Assembly (NCBI GenBank): GCA_902727855.1
Contig: CACVAS010000047.1
Location: 1-64,000 of the forward strand
Length of the DNA: 64,000 nucleotides
Source: an uncultured Sulfurovum sp.
Lineage (GTDB): Bacteria; Campylobacterota; Campylobacteria; Campylobacterales; Sulfurovaceae
Direction of reading: 5' to 3'
A program made the position numbers and the translations under genes. Shown piece after piece: positions 15,925 to 23,693 of the stretch. Under the pieces are notes generated by a model, which saw nothing but the letters and a program-made list of their open reading frames with translations, was not told where the DNA came from and made no database searches. The stretch's first letter is position 1. Each line of letters starts with the position of its first letter.

Positions 15925-16575
15925 ATGTCTCTTTTTGTTTCAGAAAGCTATATTGGTACACATAGACCTTCTTGTGTTGCCTTAGAATTAAAATTGGTAG
16001 CATTTACCTTTATCCCTACCTTTTTTAAATTAGACAAAGAAGTACGTTGTCTTGAAGATATCATGATTCCCTCTGCAAAAAGAGCAAATCTTTTTATAGA
16101 TGGGATGGATAAGGAAGCTATTGCTCACTATAAAAATGAGAACAGCAACGATTTTATAGATATTTTATGTAGCCTACACAAAAAAGAAGGTGGCAATATA
16201 TATTTAGGTCAAGATAATGATGTAGCAGGGAATGTTATGGCCTCCTTACTTTACCACCACTTAATAAAAAGGGGCATCCCCAAAGAGTCCATTCTTCGCA
16301 TACCTCTTTTAGAGGTTGGGTATGATTGGGGTACTTTTGTTGGAGGGTCTTTTTATCCTATAGAGCAGCTTATTAAAATTATGGAAAAAAGAAGAAAAGA
16401 GAGATATATGATGAATGTATCACCTCGTACCCAATTTGGTTATAGAGTTTTATATGCTTTGCATTTGGCAGCGTATATCAATAAAAATATAGAAGGGTAT
16501 CGTGTGCCTAGAAAAAATAGTTATACAAGCACTATTACATATATAGTAAAATTCTTATTAGGAGAAAAAAATTGA
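15925..16575 (+). CDS. Stand-alone TOPRIM protein (topoisomerase-IA-like, truncated)
   Basis: The 216-residue product begins MSLFVSESYIG, like the catalytic-Glu strand of topoisomerase IA (LvivESpaKa). It continues with IYLGQDNDVAGNVMASLLYH, which parallels the DxDxxGE helix start of TOPRIM domains. The invariant final Glu of that motif appears as Asn. No tyrosine-bearing strand-passage domain follows, so this is not a full topoisomerase. A role in nicking, priming or DNA binding for transfer is possible. It overlaps the next gene by 4 bp within the secretion operon. Confidence 0.55.
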   Translation: MSLFVSESYIGTHRPSCVALELKLVAFTFIPTFFKLDKEVRCLEDIMIPSAKRANLFIDGMDKEAIAHYKNENSNDFIDILCSLHKKEGGNIYLGQDNDVAGNVMASLLYHHLIKRGIPKESILRIPLLEVGYDWGTFVGGSFYPIEQLIKIMEKRRKERYMMNVSPRTQFGYRVLYALHLAAYINKNIEGYRVPRKNSYTSTITYIVKFLLGEKN

Positions 16576-17027
16576 AAATGCTATACATCTTTCTTGCTTT
16601 CTTGTTTTGGTTGTTTGTGATACTTTCTCCTAGTAGCCTATTTATGGACTTTCATACACTTATTATGTCTAAGTTAGGATTAACACTCTCTATTACACTC
16701 ATAGATCACTCTTTTATATATACCATTGCTTTTGTAAAAATGTTTTTTATTGTTTTTGGGTTCTTTATTATACTGCCCCTCTTAATAGAATTTATTTTTT
16801 TGTCTCATGAACGATTGAAACTCTTTTATCTAGCATGGCAAGAGTATATATGGATGTACGCTCATCTTACTTCTTATGCTTTAGGAGCCATTGTCTTAAT
16901 AGTAGGTCATTTTTGGTGGGAACTTTTTGGCTTCACTACACACACTATTTGGATTGTTTCTTTGTTGGTGACCATTACTCTGCTATTGTTATTTTGGTTT
17001 TATCATTTAGTTTTGAAAAAAAGATAA
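16572..17027 (+). CDS. Four-helix inner-membrane protein
   Basis: This 151-residue protein has four hydrophobic segments (about 3-22, 48-78, 94-118, 125-148) with few charged residues between. The start is a TTG at 16572, overlapping the previous stop, with AGGAG 8 bp upstream; an ATG at 16578 is the alternative. No family is recognised. Placement inside the operon suggests an inner-membrane component of the conjugation machine. Confidence 0.6.
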   Translation: MKMLYIFLAFLFWLFVILSPSSLFMDFHTLIMSKLGLTLSITLIDHSFIYTIAFVKMFFIVFGFFIILPLLIEFIFLSHERLKLFYLAWQEYIWMYAHLTSYALGAIVLIVGHFWWELFGFTTHTIWIVSLLVTITLLLLFWFYHLVLKKR

Positions 17028-17087
17028 AAATAAATACTGTGCCTCTTTTTTTTGGTAAAATATTACAATAATTTTGGAGGTGTTTAA

Positions 17088-17468
17088 ATGCTACGAGTTG
17101 TTCTTCTTGTTTCTCTATTCTTGTTGGGCTGTAATAAAGATATTGCTTCTCCCAATAATAATTCACTTAAAAATGTAGAAAAAAGATATAGATTTTTACC
17201 TAAACCTGAAGTAGAAGAAACGAGTGTTGTAAAACAAGATGAAGCATTTTTAGAAGAAGTGAAAGATGTCTTGGTATCTATAGATACACATAAAAAAACA
17301 TTGGTTAAAGAAAAAGAGAAAAAGAAAAAAAGAAAATCTTCAATGAAGCAGGCTAAGAAAAAAGTCTTTATTCCTAACGGTGAATCATATAAAACAGATA
17401 GTAGTCCTGTGCTTCGTCAAGCCGAAGAAGAGAGTGTTAATACCAATGCTTTAAAGATGTATTTTTAG
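17088..17468 (+). CDS. Small basic lipoprotein
   Basis: The 126-residue product has lipobox LLGCN at Cys15 and then a charged, partly disordered domain with a Lys-rich run (KEKEKKKKRKSS). The ATG has a GGAGGTG ribosome-binding site. In type IV secretion systems, small lipoproteins (VirB7, TraV, DotD) tether the outer-membrane core complex. This is the only early lipoprotein of the operon and a candidate for that job, without sequence proof. Confidence 0.6.
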   Translation: MLRVVLLVSLFLLGCNKDIASPNNNSLKNVEKRYRFLPKPEVEETSVVKQDEAFLEEVKDVLVSIDTHKKTLVKEKEKKKKRKSSMKQAKKKVFIPNGESYKTDSSPVLRQAEEESVNTNALKMYF

Positions 17469-17470
17469 CA

Positions 17471-17986
17471 ATGGATAACCTTACGTATATCCCAGATTAT
17501 AAACTTGTTGATTATGATATTAACAAGCAAACAGTTTTGTATAGAATTAAAAGAAATTTTAATGATATTAAAGGGCAGTATAAGGTTACTACAGAGAAAT
17601 TTAAAAATAATAAGCCTAGAACTGTTTATTTAATTAGTGAGCTATATGTTAAAAAACTCATGGAAGAAAATGCAAAAACCCCTAAGGCTTTGGTTAGAAA
17701 AATAGAAGAACGTTACTACGAACTCTACACACTTCTTGATGTGCAGTTTTTTGATAAAAAATATCATAAAAAAAAGAGTGAAGTGGCAAATATGGAACTG
17801 ATTGACACTATCATTGGTCATTTTATTGTGAATCTGGAGATGGAGGGAGTTTCTTTACTGGAAAAAAGAGCGATGGGAAAAGCTATAACAAGTTTTAAGT
17901 TTACCTCGTTGCATTTATCCAATAAGATACTTGCTGCTATTGAAGAATATATAAAAACTTTGGAGGAAGAATGTTCAAAAGTATGA
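17471..17986 (+). CDS. Cytoplasmic helical protein, unknown
   Basis: This 171-residue soluble protein is Lys/Glu-rich and mostly helical, with no signal or membrane segment. It follows the lipoprotein gene after 2 bp and overlaps the next gene by 16 bp. No family is recognised. Confidence 0.58.
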   Translation: MDNLTYIPDYKLVDYDINKQTVLYRIKRNFNDIKGQYKVTTEKFKNNKPRTVYLISELYVKKLMEENAKTPKALVRKIEERYYELYTLLDVQFFDKKYHKKKSEVANMELIDTIIGHFIVNLEMEGVSLLEKRAMGKAITSFKFTSLHLSNKILAAIEEYIKTLEEECSKV

Positions 17987-18285
17987 TATTTATGGTCTTA
18001 TTCGTAAACTTGAATGCTGATCTTTGTGCCCCTGTTACTGGTCCAACAAAGACATATCTTAGTGAAGTGGAACTGGCATACACCACATCTGAAACTAAGG
18101 TCTATGCTACGTATCTAAAAGAGATACCTGAGATAGAGAAGAAGATTAAAGAACAAGAACTTGTTTTTTCAAGAAATATGCAAAAATGGAAAATTGTAGA
18201 GGCTGAGATTCTTATGACAGACAAAAAAATTAATCATCTACTGGAAAATATAAATGGCGTTGAGACCACAAGGAGAGTGAAATGA
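17971..18285 (+). CDS. Small exported coiled-coil protein
   Basis: The 104-residue product has a signal peptide (MIFMVLFVNLNA) and a mature part of two cysteine-free helices with heptad-like spacing. GGAGGA precedes the start inside the previous gene. The stop overlaps the next start (ATGA), indicating coupling. VirB5-like or spacer proteins of similar design exist in secretion operons; no specific family is recognised. Confidence 0.58.
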   Translation: MFKSMIFMVLFVNLNADLCAPVTGPTKTYLSEVELAYTTSETKVYATYLKEIPEIEKKIKEQELVFSRNMQKWKIVEAEILMTDKKINHLLENINGVETTRRVK

Positions 18286-19103
18286 ATAAAATATTGAAGA
18301 AAATAACGTATATAGGATTGACGGTTTTGCTACCTATGGGTCTATTTGCTAACTCGGTACAAAAGAAAGCGTTTGCTCATGGGATTACTTCTGCTGTTAA
18401 GGCAATAGAAGCAGAAAAGAAACAGTCGTTAAAGCCTCTTACAAAAGAGTATTGTATCGCTATGAGAGGAGTGTATGGAAAGGAAATGTCCGATACTGAG
18501 ATAGTCAGACTAGAAGTACTGGCTTCTTTTTTAGGGGTAAACCCTTCCTATTTATCTTATAGTGATAGTAAAGGTCAAGCAAAAAAACTTTTATGTTTAG
18601 GTATGTCAAAGTCTAAAAAAGGTGCAGATAAGCTATTGGGTGCGATTAGAAAAAAGCATAAGCCTATAGATAAATACACACCAACGGTTATTGCCCTTAA
18701 AAACCTCAATACGTATAAACGTATTATTCCTGCTATAGGGCAATACCATGAAGATCAAACACCTGCTATTAATCTTCTTTCTAAGAATATTGAAAGACTA
18801 AAAAAAGAGAAAAATAAAGAGATAAAAATATTGACTGAAAAGTTAGAATCAGAGCGTAAAGCCTTAAAATCTCTAAGGTCTAAACTTAGAGGGCTTTATA
18901 GTGATTCTTCCATGAGTGAAAGCGAACTTAAAGAGTCAAAAGAACGTGCTAAAAAGAAAGCCAATGACACTCTTATTGCTAAGAAGAAAGCAGCACTTTT
19001 AGAAAAGAAAAGAAAAGAAGAAGAGAAGATGAAGCTTTCTACTGGTGGGAAAATAGTCCAGAAAGTAAAAGGCAGCAATATTTATACAGTGGAGAGAAAA
19101 TAA
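18282..19103 (+). CDS. Exported coiled-coil protein
   Basis: This 273-residue protein has a signal peptide ending at LFA and a domain with two cysteines (EYCIAMRG, LLCLGM). From about residue 165 to 240 it has a long Lys/Glu/Arg coiled coil, then a short basic tail. The organisation resembles periplasmic VirB5/TraW-type accessory proteins in general form, but no motif identifies it. It starts on the previous stop codon (ATGA overlap). Confidence 0.6.
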   Translation: MNKILKKITYIGLTVLLPMGLFANSVQKKAFAHGITSAVKAIEAEKKQSLKPLTKEYCIAMRGVYGKEMSDTEIVRLEVLASFLGVNPSYLSYSDSKGQAKKLLCLGMSKSKKGADKLLGAIRKKHKPIDKYTPTVIALKNLNTYKRIIPAIGQYHEDQTPAINLLSKNIERLKKEKNKEIKILTEKLESERKALKSLRSKLRGLYSDSSMSESELKESKERAKKKANDTLIAKKKAALLEKKRKEEEKMKLSTGGKIVQKVKGSNIYTVERK

Positions 19104-19107
19104 TAAT

Positions 19108-19833
19108 ATGAATATTCAAACTGCTACCATCTCAGAGCTTGAATCTGCTGCTGTGTATGGCATAGGTGTATTTATACTCTATATTGTTGCAGTTGTGGCC
19201 ATTGTTGGATATGAAATACGACAGGCTAAACAAGCCCATGGTATTGTAAGTGTAGGGCAGTACATCTCTAAGTCTATTATTTACGTTATAGGTTTTTTAT
19301 TATTTGTGACTTTATTTATGTTTGCAATTACAGGTGCACTCCCATCAGGTACAGAAAATCCTTCGATGGGTATTGATGCGTTTTTTAATAATATTTGGCT
19401 TGATCAATCACTTATGACGCAGCTTACGACTGACAGTTATATAAAAAATAATGGCACAGATGAAGTCATAAGTGCTGCTCAAACCATTCTTATTATTATG
19501 ATGATTGCAGAATTAGTCTATCTTGTGCTACTTTTCCTACTTTTTTTCATGTTGTACTCTTTTGCTTTTTCTATTGTTGGGTTAAAATATAAACAAGGCA
19601 ATGAAGAGATGGATATGGCATTTGTTGGGAATGTGGCACTTACTTTAGCCATAGCGATGATTGGTTATTTAGTTATCACTGGAATTACTTCTTCTTTGCT
19701 TCAAAGTGTTTTAGAGTTAGGTATTCGACTAAATAAGATTGATGGTAATATTAATACAGAGATTAACATTGCCGATGATTTAGCTAGAATGATAAAAATT
19801 GGTGTAACAAAAGCTAAAGAAGTTTTTAATTAA
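19108..19833 (+). CDS. Polytopic inner-membrane protein of the secretion operon
   Basis: This 241-residue protein has at least four membrane helices: about 16-36 (GIGVFILYIVAVVAIVGYEI), 49-70, 126-155 (long, perhaps two) and 172-198. A loop of about 55 residues separates the second and third. It lacks sequence motifs I can assign. In position and topology it could stand in for a VirB6, TraX or DotA-type channel protein, but it is much shorter than those. Confidence 0.6.
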   Translation: MNIQTATISELESAAVYGIGVFILYIVAVVAIVGYEIRQAKQAHGIVSVGQYISKSIIYVIGFLLFVTLFMFAITGALPSGTENPSMGIDAFFNNIWLDQSLMTQLTTDSYIKNNGTDEVISAAQTILIIMMIAELVYLVLLFLLFFMLYSFAFSIVGLKYKQGNEEMDMAFVGNVALTLAIAMIGYLVITGITSSLLQSVLELGIRLNKIDGNINTEINIADDLARMIKIGVTKAKEVFN

Positions 19834-19842
19834 GGAAAATAA

Positions 19843-20511
19843 ATGAAAATACAAATAATAGCACTTATTGGGTTAGCTACTTTTCTGTCTGCTGACCCTA
19901 CTGTAGATGAAGTCTTAAGTAATAAGGAAATAGAGAGCTTTTTTTACAATAAGGGCTTACAAGATGGGATTGCAAAAGGCAGGAAGCAAGGTGCTAAAGA
20001 GGCTTACAAGAAAGCGAAGAAATCTTTAGAAAAATACGCAAATAAGATGAAGGCAAATGAAGTAGGAAAATATCTTTATAAAGAGCAAAAGATTACGCCA
20101 CCTAGACTTTATCAGAGACAGGATGAGGATGGAAAAATATCCGTAGTTATAGAAGGCTGTAAGCTAGAGCAACAGCTTTCTCCTAGTGAAATTCTAGCTT
20201 TACCTAAGTATGGTGGCAATGAGACCCCTTACCAACCTACACAAAGAACGAGTGCACCAAAACGTACCATCATGTCTGATAATGTTTATCTACCTGGTGT
20301 TGATGATGATATATCTAAACCTACGCTTTCTGGTAGTGATGCAGAAATTGCTTATAGAGAGTATGAGGATACAGAGTTCCATAGACAATTGTTTAGAGTT
20401 TCAGGTAAACCTTATGCTGTTGTTTCAAATGGGTCATTAAAAGTCATTTTTAATTCATCAGAAGAAGCACATAAATTTAATTTGAGATATAAAATTTCAA
20501 GTGTTAATTAG
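19843..20511 (+). CDS. Exported protein, possibly DotC/TraI-like
   Basis: This 222-residue protein has a signal peptide (MKIQIIALIGLATFLSA). Residues 33-90 contain FFYNKGLQDGIAKGRKQGAK, then a helix, then KYLYKEQKITPPRLYQ and a later ILALPKYG. The order 'GxxxGxxxG helix, Y-L-x5-PP, ...LP' recalls DotC (IncI TraI), an outer-membrane core-complex lipoprotein. This protein, however, has an ordinary signal peptide without a lipobox. The similarity is weak and from memory of the family. It lies directly upstream of the VirB8/DotI-like gene, as expected for core genes. Confidence 0.42.
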   Translation: MKIQIIALIGLATFLSADPTVDEVLSNKEIESFFYNKGLQDGIAKGRKQGAKEAYKKAKKSLEKYANKMKANEVGKYLYKEQKITPPRLYQRQDEDGKISVVIEGCKLEQQLSPSEILALPKYGGNETPYQPTQRTSAPKRTIMSDNVYLPGVDDDISKPTLSGSDAEIAYREYEDTEFHRQLFRVSGKPYAVVSNGSLKVIFNSSEEAHKFNLRYKISSVN

Positions 20512-20520
20512 GAGAATGTC

Positions 20521-21312
20521 GTGAAAAAAAAAGAACTCAAGTCTTCACTTACAGGTTATGGAGAGAGAATTAATTATTTTATTCAGACAAATGCCTATGT
20601 GATTACTGTTTTAATTACACTCACCTTTTTGGTGATTAATTGGCGTATCAGTTCACTCTCTGAAAAAATAGAGACAACTTTAGTTGAAAACACTCGTTAT
20701 ATTAAAAAGAATATTGGTCATCCTATCTTTTTAAATGCCGCAGGTGTCATGCTTGTTGCGGATAAAAGTGAAATGGGATTTAAGAATGAGAGATTCTTGA
20801 ATTATTTAGGTGCTAATATTGCAAACAATATTATTTTAGGCCTTATTAAAATTTCTAATAACTATAAAACAAAATTTAGAAAACATGATGATGTTACAAA
20901 ATTACATCCAGGGCTACTTGAGTTTTCTAAGCACTTTGTCTACAATAGAAATGTACTTAAGGAATATGAAATAGGGCTTTTAAGAGCAATGGGTGAATGG
21001 CGATACCCTGAACATATGGACATCGTGTCTATTGATACAAAGCATTTTTCTGTAGATTCACTAGAAAATGAAAATAAAAATTCATATAGGACACTTAGAT
21101 CCACAGTTGTTGCAACTACGATTGTGAAAAGTTGGGTCAAAGAGGTAAATGCTTGGGATACAAGACGTGTAGAATTAGAGATAAATTTAATTGCAAGAGC
21201 TTCTACCGAGTGGGCAAGCGTGAGTAATCCTTTTGGTATTAAATACACAAGTATTGAATATGAAATTCCTGTCAAACCTACAGTGCGAGAAATTGAACGA
21301 GGTAAGAGATAA
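20521..21312 (+). CDS. VirB8/DotI(TraM)-like inner-membrane protein
   Basis: This 263-residue protein starts with GTG behind GGAGAATGTC. A cytoplasmic N-terminus of about 30 residues is followed by one membrane helix (AYVITVLITLTFLVINW) and a periplasmic domain. The end reads NPFGIKYTSIEYEIPVKP, like the NPLGxxVxxY strand that closes the NTF2-like fold of VirB8, TraM and DotI. It would form part of the inner-membrane platform. Overall identity is too low to name it with certainty. Confidence 0.6.
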   Translation: MKKKELKSSLTGYGERINYFIQTNAYVITVLITLTFLVINWRISSLSEKIETTLVENTRYIKKNIGHPIFLNAAGVMLVADKSEMGFKNERFLNYLGANIANNIILGLIKISNNYKTKFRKHDDVTKLHPGLLEFSKHFVYNRNVLKEYEIGLLRAMGEWRYPEHMDIVSIDTKHFSVDSLENENKNSYRTLRSTVVATTIVKSWVKEVNAWDTRRVELEINLIARASTEWASVSNPFGIKYTSIEYEIPVKPTVREIERGKR

Positions 21313-21326
21313 TTATTAAACTTTTA

Positions 21327-21620
21327 ATGATATGTTTTATCTTTAACGTTAGTGTGTATGCTCTTGTACTGAATGATCAAAAAGAGATAACAAAGAAAGA
21401 GATTACTTTAAAGGAAGAAGAGAGTAGGAAACAAATAGAGGAGATTAAAAAACAATTGGAGAAAAGATTAGAGCTATTACAAAAAAAGAATATTCTTTTT
21501 AGTAAAATATTAGCTTTGTCTCAAGCAAGTTTACTGGAAAAAAAACACTATGAAAACCGTTTAGAAGATGTTTTGGGATTAAAAATAAATGCCAGCACTG
21601 TAAAAAGTTTAAAAAAATAA
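21327..21620 (+). CDS. Small exported coiled-coil protein
   Basis: From the ATG at 21327 the product is 97 residues: a hydrophobic export segment and then a Glu/Lys/Gln coiled coil through about residue 65. No good ribosome-binding site precedes this ATG. An in-frame ATT at 21312, overlapping the previous stop, lies just after GGTAAGAG and would add IIKLL, giving a better signal peptide. The true start may therefore be non-ATG. The gene ends the first part of the operon; a promoter follows. Confidence 0.58.
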   Translation: MICFIFNVSVYALVLNDQKEITKKEITLKEEESRKQIEEIKKQLEKRLELLQKKNILFSKILALSQASLLEKKHYENRLEDVLGLKINASTVKSLKK

Positions 21621-21640
21621 ACATTACGAAAAAATATGAG

Positions 21641-21646
21641 TATAAT
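21641..21646 (+). promoter_or_regulatory. Internal promoter before the VirB2-like pair
   Basis: TATAAT stands 36 bp before the ATG at 21682 in one of the few non-coding gaps of the operon. It would allow separate, stronger expression of the two small membrane proteins. Confidence 0.5.
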
Positions 21647-21681
21647 TGTAGTGTTAAATTTATACAAAGAAAGAGAAAAAT

Positions 21682-22161
21682 ATGTTGATAAACAAAATTA
21701 TGACAATTGTTGTTGTGTTGATAGTCTTTAGTGCATCTGCTTTGGGAGCAGCAGATGGAATGGAAGAAACTTCCGACTATATTACAGGTGGAGCTAAAAT
21801 ATTTGGTCTTATTATGGTTATTTTAATTAATGCCATTTGGTTGGTGTTTCCAATGGGATTAGGCTATATCAGCTACGGATACTTTAAAAGAAAGAGTGAA
21901 CAAGCTCAAGAAGACTTGGGTGTTAAGGCAGGCCTTGCTGTCTTCTTTTCTTTTATCATAGGAGCATTGGGAGCGTATTATATTGTAGGTTCAATTGGTA
22001 AGTCTGCAATGTCTGATGGAGGAACAACAACGTACACTTTAAAAGATGGAAATGAGTTTATGATTTCTAATTTTATAGGGTCAATTATAGATGCATTCGC
22101 TGAAGATCTTAACCCTGGTACGACAGGTACGGATACTACAGCAGCACAGACTACAAATTAA
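21682..22161 (+). CDS. VirB2/TraR-like small membrane protein, copy 1
   Basis: The 159-residue precursor has a signal peptide ending at ALGA. Two membrane helices follow (KIFGLIMVILINAIWLVFPMG and LAVFFSFIIGALGAYYIVG) around a short basic loop (YFKRKSEQAQEDLG). This is the plan of conjugative pilins (VirB2, TraA) and of small IncI/Dot membrane proteins (TraQ, TraR, IcmC/DotE). It is about 70% alike by eye to the next gene over the helices, with an extra Thr-rich tail of about 30 residues. It probably forms an oligomer in the inner membrane or the conjugative filament. Confidence 0.62.
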   Translation: MLINKIMTIVVVLIVFSASALGAADGMEETSDYITGGAKIFGLIMVILINAIWLVFPMGLGYISYGYFKRKSEQAQEDLGVKAGLAVFFSFIIGALGAYYIVGSIGKSAMSDGGTTTYTLKDGNEFMISNFIGSIIDAFAEDLNPGTTGTDTTAAQTTN

Positions 22162-22172
22162 AAAAGGAAAGA

Positions 22173-22586
22173 GTGAACATGAAAAATATTATACTATTGT
22201 TTTTTATCTTTAGCATTGCTATTTTTGCAGCAGATACGGGTATGCAGGATACAGAAGATTACATATCAGGTGGGGCTAAGATAGCAGGTCTCATTATGAT
22301 TGTACTCATTAATGCATTGTGGGTTATCTTTCCTTTAGGACTTGGTTACATAAGTTATAGTTACTTTAAAAGAAAAAGTGAGCAGTCACAAGAAGATTTG
22401 GGTATTAAGGCAGGCCTTGCTGTCTTCTTTTCTTTTATTGTAGGTGGACTTGGTGCATACTATGTAGTGGGTTCTGTTGGTAAATATGCAGGAAAAAAAG
22501 ATACTTTGTCCGCAGGTAATGATTATATTGTTTCTAAATTTTTAGGATCTGTGGTTAAATCATTTAGTACAAGTTTAAAAAATTAA
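22173..22586 (+). CDS. VirB2/TraR-like small membrane protein, copy 2
   Basis: This 137-residue paralogue of the preceding gene has the same signal-peptide, helix, YFKRKSEQSQEDLG loop and helix plan. A shared nucleotide stretch (aaggcaggccttgctgtctt and onward to ttctttta) is identical in both genes, pointing to recent duplication or gene conversion. The start is GTG at 22173 or ATG at 22179. Having two copies allows a heteromeric pilus or alternate subunits. Confidence 0.62.
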   Translation: MNMKNIILLFFIFSIAIFAADTGMQDTEDYISGGAKIAGLIMIVLINALWVIFPLGLGYISYSYFKRKSEQSQEDLGIKAGLAVFFSFIVGGLGAYYVVGSVGKYAGKKDTLSAGNDYIVSKFLGSVVKSFSTSLKN

Positions 22587-22602
22587 AGAGGGGGGGTAGC
22601 AT

Positions 22603-23679
22603 ATGCATGAGGTACTTGATGACTTAGCTCAATCTTATAATTTAGAGATATCTGATATTGTTTATATTTATAAATCTTTAAAAGATGTTCCTTTAGAGAA
22701 CGGGAATGAGTTTATGGACATTGATTTCCTTGTGACTAATGCCACACTTCTGAGTGATTTATCCCAGAAATTCAATCAAAAAACACACGAAATTGTTACA
22801 CTTTCTAAAAATATAGAAAAGTCATCATTAGGTGAGTATATTTTAGAAAATACTTTTGAAGATGAAGCTTTAGAGGAGAAAGAAAGTATAGAAGAGGAAG
22901 ACCTAGATGATGAAGTATCTTTAAAAGAATTGTTCCAAGAAGGTAGTGATGATGTGGTTGTTGCTAAAGCCAAGGTCAAAAGAAAAACTACTCCTAAAAA
23001 GAAAAAAGAGAAATTTACTGCGAATAAAGAGAAGAAGAAAATAACTTTTTTTCATATGATGATAGTCGGATTAAGTCTATTTTTCATTTTCATCGTATAT
23101 AACGTTATTTCTGTATATAACAATATGGATGAAAACTCTACGAAAGTTACAAATACATCTCCTCAAGAGAAGCCAGTTATTAGTGGTGGTATTAAATATG
23201 AGAAGCCTGGTGGGTCTGCTTATGATGAGTCTATTAAAGATACTATATCTTTAGCCTCCAAAGAGAGGTGGAAAGTTGAGACCCAACCTGAAAAGATTAT
23301 TCCAACTTCATCAAGAACAGAAGAACCTATTGAGTATATTCAATCTTCTATTACACCTCAGGTTATAGATACACCTCCTGTGACTGAAAAGCCTTCTGTT
23401 CCAGAAGATGCAGGAATTGAAATGTTCCAAGAGGAGAAGCATAGTGTAAGTGCCGTATGTGATAGTAATAATGATAAAAAAGAGTATATCTATTTTGTAA
23501 AGAATGACAACAGCTATACACCAATTTTTGAAGATCCGTCATGGGATGAAAAGGGTATAATTCTAAACAGCCGTATAATCGTAAAGTCTGTGGATGAAAT
23601 ACAAGGTTTTGCAGAAGTTTATGATGGCAAATACTTACCAACAGAACTTTTTACAGCCTGTACTCCTATAGAACGCTAA
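22603..23679 (+). CDS. Bitopic protein with acidic cytoplasmic and SH3-like external domain
   Basis: This 358-residue protein has an N-terminal cytoplasmic part of about 145 residues with acidic (85-105) and basic (125-146) stretches. One membrane helix follows (149-171), then a proline/threonine-rich linker and a C-terminal domain (about 285-350) with short strands and two cysteines. The layout (cytoplasm, one helix, periplasm) is like DotF/IcmG (IncI TraP). The call is by topology only. The ribosome-binding site is unusually strong (AGAGGGGGGG). Confidence 0.5.
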   Translation: MHEVLDDLAQSYNLEISDIVYIYKSLKDVPLENGNEFMDIDFLVTNATLLSDLSQKFNQKTHEIVTLSKNIEKSSLGEYILENTFEDEALEEKESIEEEDLDDEVSLKELFQEGSDDVVVAKAKVKRKTTPKKKKEKFTANKEKKKITFFHMMIVGLSLFFIFIVYNVISVYNNMDENSTKVTNTSPQEKPVISGGIKYEKPGGSAYDESIKDTISLASKERWKVETQPEKIIPTSSRTEEPIEYIQSSITPQVIDTPPVTEKPSVPEDAGIEMFQEEKHSVSAVCDSNNDKKEYIYFVKNDNSYTPIFEDPSWDEKGIILNSRIIVKSVDEIQGFAEVYDGKYLPTELFTACTPIER

Positions 23680-23693
23680 TAGGCCGATTATCA

